Under the pieces are notes generated by a model. That model was not told where the DNA came from, did not search any database, and saw only the letters and a program-made list of their open reading frames with translations. A DNA stretch of 64,000 nucleotides. It comes from JAKACA01 sp963769255. GTDB taxonomy: Bacteria > Actinomycetota > Acidimicrobiia > Acidimicrobiales > Bog-793. A program made the translations under genes and the position numbers. The DNA is taken from positions 2,480,001-2,544,000 of the forward strand of contig CAVYKV010000001.1 in assembly GCA_963769255.1 (NCBI GenBank), given 5' to 3'. Below, piece after piece: positions 19,001 to 26,970 of the stretch; position 1 is the first letter of the stretch; each line of letters starts with the position of its first letter.

Positions 19001-19237
19001 GTCACGGTAGAGCTGCCACTTTCCGGGAAGCCCCTTCAGCACGGCGCCGCCACGGTCTTCCAGCCTGATCCCCGAGCCGGCGATGATGTCCTTCACCGTC
19101 TGGGAGACGAGAATCTGGCCCGTCGCCGCAAGGGAAGCCACGCCGGCGCCGACGTGGACGGCTATCCCGCCGATATCGCCTCCGACCTGCTCGCACTCTC
19201 CGGTGTGCCCTCGACTGGTCGCGGCGGCACGCACTGC
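19001..19237 (-). pseudogene. C-terminal remnant of a class III adenylate/guanylate cyclase domain
   Basis: The minus-strand reading 'RGHTGECEQVGGDIGGIAVHVGA' followed by 'ILVSQTVKDIIAGSGI' and 'LKGLPGKWQLY' is the end of a class III cyclase catalytic domain fused to other proteins in actinomycetes. The metal-binding front half is missing: upstream sequence switches to an opposite-strand KdpD fragment at about 19,230. No start codon or ribosome site fits, so it is a relic. Confidence 0.7.
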
Positions 19238-19397
19238 TGGCGCCGCCCAGCTCGTGATCAGGTATGGCCATCGGTCCCGCTTCTCACGGGCTTCGAGGAA
19301 GACAACCGTCGCGAGGATCCTCGAGGCCGCCGGTGACCTGCCCGTGCAGGTCGTGATCGTCGGGAGGCCGTCCGCGGAGGGCGCCGACAAGTCTCGG
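19224..19397 (+). pseudogene. 3' remnant of a KdpD-sensor-like gene (copy of 26.3 kb)
   Basis: This stretch encodes 'ARTAGAAQLVIRYGHRSRFS' and 'KTTVARILEAAGDL', matching the last ~60 residues of the complete gene at 25316-26467. Everything upstream of it is gone. It abuts the cyclase relic on the other strand, marking a rearrangement junction near 19,230. Confidence 0.75.
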
Positions 19398-19430
19398 CGA
19401 GCGCACTTGCCTCGGCGCCGGGCACGAGTC

Positions 19431-19697
19431 TCAGGTGTTGCGACGATTCCTCGCGCGGTCGATGCCACTGCCCCGCGACTGGGCGTCGAGCCATTGCAGC
19501 GCTCGTTCCATTCTTTGCTCGTTGGGGATGTGCCGCCCCTGCGGGCCGTCGGTCTGAGCACCGCAGCGTCGGCAGACAGCCATCCATCCGTTGGTCTCCG
19601 GGGCATGATGCTCGTCGAGCCGGGCACCCAGTTGCAGTACTTCAGGTGATACGACGACCTCTCCCGGTACAGCCTGCTCGACGCCAGGTCCGCTCAT
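19431..19697 (-). CDS. Small zinc-knuckle protein (CRRCG), copy 1 of two
   Basis: This 88-residue protein has C-terminal residues ~36-88 ('TNGWMAVCRRCGAQTDGPQG' onward) almost identical to the gene at 26508-26786. C-x2-C in CRRCG suggests half a zinc ribbon, so it may bind metal as a dimer. The ATG overlaps the stop of the gene at 19694-20020 (atga), which supports both genes. The function is unknown. It converges on a KdpD-sensor gene or remnant in both copies, so the pair may be a module. Confidence 0.7.
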   Translation of the reverse strand: MSGPGVEQAVPGEVVVSPEVLQLGARLDEHHAPETNGWMAVCRRCGAQTDGPQGRHIPNEQRMERALQWLDAQSRGSGIDRARNRRNT

Positions 19698-20020
19698 TGC
19701 GCTTTGAAACTCGTGATTCGCGGTACGGAGTGCACGCTTGGTCCGGGTAATCGAGCGTGCTCAGCCCCCTTACCGGGCCCGAACTGTGCTGGAGTGCCAC
19801 GAAGGCGCGAACTGGCGGAATTGGCTCGGTCAACGCAGCGACCGAGATACCACCAAGCGGGCATCAAATCAGCCCGCGGGATCGACCAGCGGATCTGGTC
19901 GCCTTCGATTCTCGGCAACTCGGCCGCGCCGTCGAAGGCGGAGTTCAACGGGTCCCGCTGGCAGAACGCCTCGACCCACGATCGGTCGGGACGTTCGCTC
20001 AACACCAACTGCAGATGCAC
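19694..20020 (-). CDS. Small hypothetical protein coupled to the zinc-knuckle gene
   Basis: This 108-residue frame runs from GTG 20020, and the open frame extends further upstream without a clear start. 'VHLQLVLSERPDRSWVEAFCQRDP' followed by 'ADLMPAWWYLGRCVDRANS' has the amphipathic, aromatic composition of a real soluble domain. Its stop overlaps the ATG of the zinc-knuckle gene. I do not recognise the family. The tail after ~80 residues looks non-conserved, so the end may be altered. Confidence 0.5.
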   Translation of the reverse strand: MHLQLVLSERPDRSWVEAFCQRDPLNSAFDGAAELPRIEGDQIRWSIPRADLMPAWWYLGRCVDRANSASSRLRGTPAQFGPGKGAEHARLPGPSVHSVPRITSFKAQ

Positions 20021-20080
20021 TTTGCCATGGCAAAGAGTTGCCCGCCGCTTACCGCTAATCGCGAGCGGTCGAAACCCCGG

Positions 20081-20170
20081 CGAAGCCGGCACAACTGGGA
20101 CGGGTCCCACGGGGACCCCCGATCTCCCCCGAGTACATGGAGGTTCTCCCGATCTCAAATGTGAGACGGT
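20081..20170. repeat. 90-bp leader repeat, copy 1
   Basis: These 90 bp match 26689-26778 at about 91% (8 mismatches, no gaps). Weaker similarity continues to ~20,225. The repeat contains a strong hairpin (GGGTCCC, short loop, GGGACC). On the minus strand it includes a possible short frame 'YSGEIGGPRGTRPS' that is conserved in both copies. Confidence 0.75.
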
Positions 20171-20328
20171 GTTCCACTCTACCTCTTCGCGGCCGGCCGG
20201 ACTCTCGGGCCGGGTCGGGCGCAGTGGTAACGCTCTCGTTTCCTTCCGGCCACGGCGAGACAACGCCGTGTACGGTGGCAACAGCCAGGAGCCAGTTCGA
20301 CTCCCCGCGCATGTGGGGGGGGATCGTG

Positions 20329-21471
20329 ATGCTCAAGAAGCGTCTTGTGTTTGGCTTGCGTGCGCACGAGAACGGAGGCGCCACTCACCCGCCGACCTAC
20401 ACGCCACCTCGCGCGACGCAATTCCCGGATCGCATGCCTGTCGGCGATCCTCGCGGTGGGTGCGATCGGTCTGCCGCTCATGGCGAGTACCACCTCGGCC
20501 GTGGCCGCGATTTCGAGGACGACCCCGGCGATCGGAAGACAACTGGCCGAGCTGAAGGCCGGTTCCGACTCGAGCACCCTCCCCGAGTTTGGGACTTCGG
20601 TGGCCGTCTCGGGCGCGACCGCCATCGTGGGTGCGCCGGGCCACGCGGGGGCGGGCGGCCTAGCGTTCGTGTTCACCGAGACTCCGACCGGTTGGAAGCA
20701 GACCGGAGATTTGAAGGGCTCCGACACGGTTGCTGGCAATGAATTCGGCGCCTCGATCGCTCTCTCGGGCACCACCGCCGTCGTGGGTGCACCTTCCTAC
20801 GGCTCCGACGTCGGGCGGGCCTACGTGTTCATCAAGACAGCGAAAGGCTGGACGCAAACAGCTGAGCTCAAGGGCTCTGGCATCGGAACTGGCGCCTCCT
20901 TCGGCAAGTCGGTGGCAACTTCGGGCGGGAGCGTCGTTGTAGGCGCACCCGGACACATCGATTACGCACCAGGACGGGCTACGTGTTCACGAAGACTGCC
21001 TCCGGCTGGACGCAGGTTGCCGTACTGAAGGGCTCGGGCTCCGACACCGCCACCTATGACCAATTCGGCGACTCAGTGGCCGTCTCGAGTACCACCGTCG
21101 TCGTGGGTGTGCCGTACCACGCCGGTGATGCCGGCCGGGCGTACGTGTTCAGCAAGACGACGAAAGGTTGGAAGCAGGTTGCCGAGCTGAAGGACCCCGA
21201 CACCGTTTACGACGAACAGTTCGGCTACTCAGTGGCAGTCTCCGGTGCCACGGCCGTCGTCGGTGCGGTGTTCGACGGCAACGAGGCCGGCCGCGCATAT
21301 GTGTTCACCAAGACGGCGAAAGGCTGGAAGCAGGTCACCAGGCTGAAAGGCTCCGACACGGTCATCGGCGACAGGTTCGGTATCTCGGTGGGCATCGCGG
21401 GAAGGACGGCAGTCGTGGGCGCCCCGAACCACGGATACGGAATCGGTCGGGCGTACCTGTTCGAGTCGTGA
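20329..21471 (+). pseudogene. Secreted FG-GAP (integrin-alpha-like propeller) protein, copy 1, two frame breaks
   Basis: An ATG at 20329 with a long G-run ribosome site starts the gene. The export signal ('LSAILAVGAIGLPLMAS') and first repeats lie one base out of phase (the open frame starts at TTG 20345). A missing base near 20,979 returns the frame to that of the ATG until 21471. About six repeats of the type 'FGxSVAVSGTTAVVGAP...GRAYVF..TxxGWKQVAELKGSDTV' form a likely propeller on the cell surface. It is related to the genes at 23857, 36397 and 37621. It may be decaying, or may carry sequence errors. Confidence 0.75.
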
Positions 21472-21588
21472 GGCGAGCACCTCAGCAGGAGCGGGCGCTC
21501 GGGAGCCCGTTCAGTTCGCGAAGGCACTGAGAGGTTGGTGCCACTTGGTGCGCGGGTCTTGGCGCTCCAGGATGCGACCCGGTGAGCC

Positions 21589-23139
21589 CTATGCCGCCGA
21601 CGCTTCCGTGCCCTCGACGACCCGCGGGACGGCCACTGCGACGGCCTCGACTGCGCTCGGCCCCCGTCCGACAAGTCCCCCAACGAGCGTCAGGGCGAAG
21701 AGAGTGAAGAGAGCACCGACGCCGAAGGCGTCATGCAGTCCGTGGATGAAGGTCGCGTCGGCCGCTCGAGCGGCGGCGTCTCCCAGGCTGCTGCCGACAC
21801 GGACGTGGTGGGTGGCGGCGCCGAACACGGTCACGAGGACGGCCAGCCCAAGTGCCCCGCCGATCTGCTGCGAGACGTTGACGAGACCTGACGCCGCGCC
21901 GGCGTCGTCCGGTCCGACATCCGCGAGCGAGACAGACGTGAGGCTCACGAACGACATTCCCGTACCGGCGCCGAGGAGGACCAGCGCGGGGAGGATCTCG
22001 GCGTACGGGATCCCTGCGTGGATCAGCGTCGACAGTGAGAGGCCGATCAGCGACAGCGCAATGCCCGACATGATGACGGCGCGGGGAGGAAAGCGACGGA
22101 CCAGTACCCGGCTCGTGACCTGAGACGAAGCGAACACGGAGATCGGAACCGGCAAGAAGGCGACTCCTGCGCGGATCGGGGAGTACCGGTCCACGTCCTG
22201 GAGGAACTGCGACATGAAGAAGAACATGCCGTACATACCGGCATAGACGAGACCCCGGGCGGCGTTGGCGGCCGAGCGCGCCCCGCGGGCGAGGAGGCGG
22301 AGCGGCAGGATCGGCTCGGCCGCGCGGTGCTCGACGTGCCCAAAGAGTCCGAGCAGTACGACTCCGGCGAACAGAGGAACGAGCGTGTCGAGCGAGCCCC
22401 ATCCCTTTGTCCCTGCCTCGACGAGGCCGAGGACGACGCCCGTCATGCCGAGCGTCGATGTGATCGCGCCCGCCACGTCGAAGCGCCCGTTGCGCTGCTC
22501 GGTCTCGGCCAACACGACACGGCCGACGAGGAGAACCACGATCCCGATCGGCACGTTCACAAACATCACCGCGCGCCAGGACGCCCATTCGGTGAGGAGG
22601 CCGCCCGCGACAAGGCCGGTGGCGGCACCCGCCGCCGACATCGTCGTGTAGAGGGCGATGGCTCGCACCCGCTGCGCGCCTTCGCGAAAGGTGGTGGTGA
22701 GGAGGGAGAGGGCCGACGGAGCCGCAAAGGCAGCGCCGACACCCTGGAGCGCCCGTGCTGCGAGCAGCATCCATGAGGTGACCGCAAGGCCACCGAGCAT
22801 CGAGCTCAGGGTGAACAGCGCGATCCCGGCGAGAAACACACGCCGGCGTCCTAACAAGTCCCCTGCCCGCGCACCGAGAAGCAGGAGGCCGCCGAAAGTG
22901 AGGATGTAGGCGTTGAGCACCCAGGACAGCGAGGTCGCCGAGAAACTCAGCCCGGTCTCGATGTGCGGCAGCGCCACGTTCACGACCGTGCTGTCGAGGA
23001 CCACCATGAGCTGGGCAGTCAGGATCACAAAAAGAAACATCGAGGGCCGCGCGAACACGCGACCGAGCCGATTCCGTCCGGTGGGTGACCCGTCGAGCGC
23101 TGTGACTGGGCGCGACGAGCTAAGGGCTGTTGTGGGCAT
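21589..23139 (-). CDS. MFS drug/proton antiporter, DHA2 (EmrB/QacA) family
   Basis: This 516-residue protein has 14 predicted transmembrane helices. 'VVLDSTVVNVALPHI' in helix 1 is the DHA2 motif D1, and 'GDLLGRRRVFLAG' is motif A. It exports hydrophobic cations or antibiotics at the expense of the proton gradient in known members. It diverges from a TetR regulator across a 101-bp region holding two operator-like repeats, so it is almost certainly its target. Confidence 0.92.
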   Translation of the reverse strand: MPTTALSSSRPVTALDGSPTGRNRLGRVFARPSMFLFVILTAQLMVVLDSTVVNVALPHIETGLSFSATSLSWVLNAYILTFGGLLLLGARAGDLLGRRRVFLAGIALFTLSSMLGGLAVTSWMLLAARALQGVGAAFAAPSALSLLTTTFREGAQRVRAIALYTTMSAAGAATGLVAGGLLTEWASWRAVMFVNVPIGIVVLLVGRVVLAETEQRNGRFDVAGAITSTLGMTGVVLGLVEAGTKGWGSLDTLVPLFAGVVLLGLFGHVEHRAAEPILPLRLLARGARSAANAARGLVYAGMYGMFFFMSQFLQDVDRYSPIRAGVAFLPVPISVFASSQVTSRVLVRRFPPRAVIMSGIALSLIGLSLSTLIHAGIPYAEILPALVLLGAGTGMSFVSLTSVSLADVGPDDAGAASGLVNVSQQIGGALGLAVLVTVFGAATHHVRVGSSLGDAAARAADATFIHGLHDAFGVGALFTLFALTLVGGLVGRGPSAVEAVAVAVPRVVEGTEASAA

Positions 23140-23171
23140 TGACTTCGACCTCTCCGCTGGTATCCTGTAAG

Positions 23172-23210
23172 CGGAAGCTTCCTCCGGTTAGTATACGGAG
23201 GGTACCTCCG
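23172..23210. promoter_or_regulatory. Tandem 15-bp TetR operators between pump and regulator
   Basis: CGGAAGCTTCCTCCG (23172-23186) and CGGAGGGTACCTCCG (23196-23210) match at 12 of 15 positions and are both near-palindromic. Both are followed by GTT(A/T)G. Their centres are 24 bp apart. The intervening GTTAGTATA could hold a -10, so bound repressor would block both divergent promoters. Confidence 0.8.
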
Positions 23211-23240
23211 GTTTGCAACCCATCTTCTTCAGAGGCAGAA

Positions 23241-23834
23241 ATGGCCCAGGAAAGCGATGCTGAGGGCGGGCGCCCGCTTCGAGCGGACGCGCGGCGGAAC
23301 AACGAGCTCCTCGTCACCGCCGCACGCGAGGTCTTCGCCCGCGAGGGCGGAGGAGCATCGATGGAGGCGATCGCCAAACACGCCGGCGTCGGCGTCGGAA
23401 CGCTCTACCGCCATTTTCCGAAGCGCATCGACATCGTGGAGGCGGTCTACCGCGACGACGTCGACGGCCTCAGCCTCGAGGCTCAGAAGGCGGTAGCGAA
23501 CCTGGAGCCGTGGCAGGCAGTGGTGGCGTTCCTGGAGGCCTTCGTGCGTTATGCGCAGTCGAAGCGCACGTTCCTTCAGGAGCTGCGAGAAGCCTTCGAC
23601 AAGAATCCAGAACTCAAGCTCCATTCCCGCGAGGTCATCGACCAGGCTGCTGAACTCGTGGTCGGACGGGCGCAGCGCGAGGGGGCGATCCGGACTGACG
23701 TCACCGGCGCCGACGTCATGCAGCTCGTCGGCCCCATGTGCACCGCATCGACGTTGACCGAGGAGCAGAGCCGGCGTCTGTTGGCGATGATTCTCGACGG
23801 CCTCCGTCATCCATCCCCAGAAGGCGCCGAGTAA
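23241..23834 (+). CDS. TetR-family transcriptional repressor
   Basis: The ATG at 23241 begins 'MAQESDAEGG', and the protein has 197 residues. The N-terminal helix-turn-helix is clear ('ASMEAIAKHAGVGVGTLYRHFPKRIDI', ~38-65). The C-terminal ligand domain is of the type found in small-molecule-sensing repressors. It lies divergent to the DHA2 pump, with the double operator in between, so it should repress both genes until an inducer binds. Confidence 0.92.
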   Translation: MAQESDAEGGRPLRADARRNNELLVTAAREVFAREGGGASMEAIAKHAGVGVGTLYRHFPKRIDIVEAVYRDDVDGLSLEAQKAVANLEPWQAVVAFLEAFVRYAQSKRTFLQELREAFDKNPELKLHSREVIDQAAELVVGRAQREGAIRTDVTGADVMQLVGPMCTASTLTEEQSRRLLAMILDGLRHPSPEGAE

Positions 23835-23856
23835 CTCCCGCACCACGCCCGTTGCT

Positions 23857-25120
23857 TCACACCTCGAACACGTACGCCCGGCCAGCATCCTTGGCGTGGA
23901 GCGCTGCGCCCACGACGGCGGTAGTGCCCGAGACGGCGACTGAGCAACCGAAGTAGTCGTTGACGACGGAGTCGGAGCCCTTCAGCGCGGCCACCTGGTT
24001 CCAGCCTTTCGCGGTCCTGGCGAACACGTACGCCCAGCCGACGGCGCCCACGACGGCGACCGTGCCCGAGATGGCAAGCGACCAGCCGAAGTCGACGCCG
24101 GCGTCGGAGCCCTTCAGCTCGGCGACCTGCTTCCAACCTTTGGCGGTCTGGGTGAACAGATAGGCCGCTCCGGCGAGCCTGGCTCCGTGCCTCGGCGCGC
24201 CCAGGACGGCGGTCGTGCCAGAGACAGCGACTGAGGATCCGAAGGCATCGTTTGCGACGGTGTCGGAGCCCTTCAGCTCGGCGACCTGCTTCCAACCTTT
24301 CGCTGTCCTGGTGAACAGATAGGCCCGGCCGGCGCCGGCGGCGGCCGCCGGCGCGCCGACGACGGCGGTCGTGCCCGAAATGGCGACCGAATACCCGAAT
24401 TTGTCGTAGACGGCGGTTTTCATCTCGGCGACTTGCCTCCACCCTTTCGCGGTCCTGGCGAACACGTAGGCCCGGCCGGCCTCGCCTGCTGTCGGCCTCC
24501 CACGCGCCGACGACGGCGGTCGTGCCCGAAATGGCGACCGAGGATCCGAACCCATCGCCGGCGGCCGTGTCGGAGCCCTTCAGCTCAGCGACCTGGTGCC
24601 AACCGGTCGCATTCTTGGTGAAGACGTACGCCCGGCCGGCCACGCGGTCGTGGTCTGGGGCGCCCACGAGGGCGGTGGTTCCCGAAATGGCGACCGAGTA
24701 ACCGAAATAGTCGTTGGCGACAGTGTCGGAGCCCTTCAAGTCCGCCACTTGTTTCCAGCCGCTCGTGGTCTCGGCGAACACGTACGCCCGGCCGGCGGTC
24801 CTGCGGGCGTTGAAGGCCCCGACGACGGCGGTCGTGCCCGAGATGGCGACCGAGTGACCGAAGTAGTCGCCCGCGACGGTGTCGGAACCCTTCAGCTCGG
24901 CCAGTTGCTTCCCGATCGGCGGAGTCACCCTGGGAGTCGCGGCCACCGACGTCGTGCTTGCCAGGAGCGGCAAGGAGATGGCTCCTATCACGAGGACTAC
25001 GCATATACGGGCAACTCGAGACCGGCGCCGCGCGAGGGGGGCTGGGGCGCTCATCCCATCAATCGGACGACGAACAGCGCCGTGTCCGCGCAACCTCAGA
25101 CGAAGGTGCTTGAACGGCAT
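23857..25120 (-). CDS. Secreted FG-GAP propeller protein, copy 2, frameshift near 24,490
   Basis: ATG 25120 follows a gaggggggg ribosome site. A long basic N-region and export helix ('ICVVLVIGAISLPLLAS') are in frame with the start, unlike copies 1 and 3. About seven FG-GAP repeats follow. After 'AVVGAWEADS' the frame shifts by one base and continues as 'GEAGRAYVFARTAKGWRQVAE' to the stop at 23857. The repeats alternate 'GSDTVANDYFGYSVAISGTTA' and 'GRAYVFTKTAKGW' phrases. The expected role is cell-surface adhesion or ligand binding; no catalytic motif is seen. Confidence 0.8.
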
Positions 25121-25315
25121 CGTGTCCCCCCCTCGGATCAGCGCGGGGTCAGGTTGGCTCCTCGCAGCGGTAACGGTACTCGCCCTCTCCCGGCTCATCG
25201 CAGGGAGCTCGCGCCGGTAAGGGGCCTGGGGGCGCGTCAGCTCGCCGCCCTCGCTCGACCGGCACCATGGCCGAGGGCGTGGACGCGAGGGCAATCGCTC
25301 TCTATACAAGAAGGC

Positions 25316-26467
25316 ATGGAGGCGCTGACGAGCCACGGCAGGTTACGCACCTACGTCGGGATCGCTCCCGGTGTGGGGAAGACCTACGCAATGTTGCGAG
25401 ACGGGCGCGCCCGGCAGAGGGCGGGAGGTGACGTCGTTCTCGCCTACTGGGAGCGCCACGCCCGCGAGGCAACCGCAGCACAGGTGGCCGGCCTGGAGCT
25501 GCTTCCGGCCAGGACCATCACCTACCGCGGCGGGACCTTCGAGGAGCTGGACGTCGGCGCAGTTCTCGCCCGGCGGCCGGAGCTGGCGCTCGTGGACGAA
25601 CTCGCCCACGCCAACGTCCCCGGCGAGGGTCACGAAAGACGCTGGCAGGACGTCGACGAGCTCCTCGAGAACGGCATCGACGTCTACACGACCCTCAACG
25701 TCGCCAACATCGACTCGCTCGCCAACCTTGTCTCTCGCATCACGGGGGTTCACCCGGCCGAGCCGGTTCCGGACCTCTTCGTTCGCGCTGGTGAGATCAA
25801 GCTTGTCGACCTTGCGCCTTCGGCGCTGCGAGATCGATTGACCGGAGGTCTCGTCTTCTCCGAAGAACGGGTGGCGGTGGCTCTCTCGAGCTACTACCGC
25901 TTCGCCAATCTCGCCGCCCTGCAGGAGCTCGTGCGGCTCTGGCTCGACGACTCGGTGGCCGACGCGGCGGGTGCCTTCGTGGAGGCCCACGGTGTCGTGC
26001 TACCCCAACCGTGCGACTGTGTCTTCGTCGGCCTCGAAGGGTCGTCCGCCGACGAATGGCTCATCCGCTATGCCGCCCAACTCGCCGAGCTGTCGAATGC
26101 GCCAGTGATCGGCGCCCACGTCCGTGCCGGCGACAATCTCGGGCGGCCACCGATCGGGCGACTCGAGGAGGACCGGCGTCTTCTGGGAGAGCTGCACGGA
26201 ACGATGCTGGAGCTGAGGGCGGACGACATCGCCACTGAGCTGGTCGAGGCGGCACGCGCTGCCGGCGCCTCCCAGATCGTGATCGGAACTAGCCACCGCT
26301 CCCGCCTCTCGCGGGCGTCGAAGAAGACAACCGTCGCCAAGATCCTTCAGGCCGCGGGTGACCTGCGCGTCCAGGTCGTGAACGTCGGCAGGCCGTCCAC
26401 GGAGGGCGCAAGTGCGCCTCGCCAACGGCAGCTGGCTAGGCGCCGGCCATCCAGGCGGCACGCCTGA
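25316..26467 (+). CDS. Stand-alone KdpD N-terminal sensor domain with USP domain
   Basis: This is a 383-residue protein; the ATG at 25316 follows agaagg closely. Walker A 'GIAPGVGKT' (15-23), 'LVDELAHANVPG' and 'ENGIDVYTTLNVANIDSL' are the KdpD sensor-domain motifs, which in full-length KdpD read K+/ATP and c-di-AMP. Residues ~225-365 are a universal-stress-type domain. The four-helix membrane block and histidine kinase of KdpD are absent. It may be a soluble regulator of potassium uptake or a c-di-AMP sensor. It diverges from FG-GAP copy 2 and converges on a zinc-knuckle gene. Confidence 0.85.
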   Translation: MEALTSHGRLRTYVGIAPGVGKTYAMLRDGRARQRAGGDVVLAYWERHAREATAAQVAGLELLPARTITYRGGTFEELDVGAVLARRPELALVDELAHANVPGEGHERRWQDVDELLENGIDVYTTLNVANIDSLANLVSRITGVHPAEPVPDLFVRAGEIKLVDLAPSALRDRLTGGLVFSEERVAVALSSYYRFANLAALQELVRLWLDDSVADAAGAFVEAHGVVLPQPCDCVFVGLEGSSADEWLIRYAAQLAELSNAPVIGAHVRAGDNLGRPPIGRLEEDRRLLGELHGTMLELRADDIATELVEAARAAGASQIVIGTSHRSRLSRASKKTTVAKILQAAGDLRVQVVNVGRPSTEGASAPRQRQLARRRPSRRHA

Positions 26468-26507
26468 GGGCGATCCACGCCTGCGAGCGTGGTGCCAGAC
26501 ACGAGGA

Positions 26508-26786
26508 TCAGGTGTTGCGGCGATTCCTGGCGCGGTCGATGCCACTGCCTCGCGTCTGCGCGTCGAGCCACTGCAGCGCCCGCTCCATTCGTTGCTCGTT
26601 CGGAATGTGGCGCCCCTGTGGACCGTCCGTCTGAGCACCGCAGCGCCGGCAGACATCCATCCATCCGTTGGTCCCCGGGGCGACATGGCGAAGCCGGCAC
26701 GACTGGGACGGGTCCCACGGGGACCCCCAATCTCCCCCGAGTACACGGAGGTTTGCACGATCGCAAACGTGAGACGGTAGCTGCAC
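26508..26786 (-). CDS. Small zinc-knuckle protein (CRRCG), copy 2
   Basis: This 92-residue frame has its C-terminal 53 residues nearly identical to copy 1 (19431-19697). Its N-terminus (~40 residues) is encoded by the 90-bp leader repeat, so relative to copy 1 about 480 bp, including the coupled upstream gene, are missing and the leader is fused to the gene. The true start is uncertain. CRRCG could bind zinc; the function is unknown. Confidence 0.6.
   Translation of the reverse strand: MQLPSHVCDRANLRVLGGDWGSPWDPSQSCRLRHVAPGTNGWMDVCRRCGAQTDGPQGRHIPNEQRMERALQWLDAQTRGSGIDRARNRRNT
26689..26778. repeat. 90-bp leader repeat, copy 2
   Basis: This is the partner of 20081-20170 at about 91% identity. 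Here it directly adjoins, and partly encodes the front of, the zinc-knuckle gene. In copy 1 about 480 bp lie between leader and gene. Confidence 0.75.
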
Positions 26787-26970
26787 TCTAGGTCTCGGCA
26801 GCCAGCGATACTCTCAGGCCGGATCGGTCGCGCTGGCACAGCTTCGTCGAGCGGGGCGGAGCGCCGCTACCCGTTCATCGTCACAACCCTGCCCGAGGCC
26901 GGGACGATTCCGCCGTAGTCGAACGGCGGAGTCGTGACCGTCCGTCGTCTTCAGCGGAGCGGGCGGTCGT

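Noticed and set aside
20311..20330. Phase-variable G-tract before FG-GAP copy 1
   Set aside because: The run of eight or so G residues is upstream of the start codon, acting as a ribosome site; the frame breaks themselves are not in long homopolymers.
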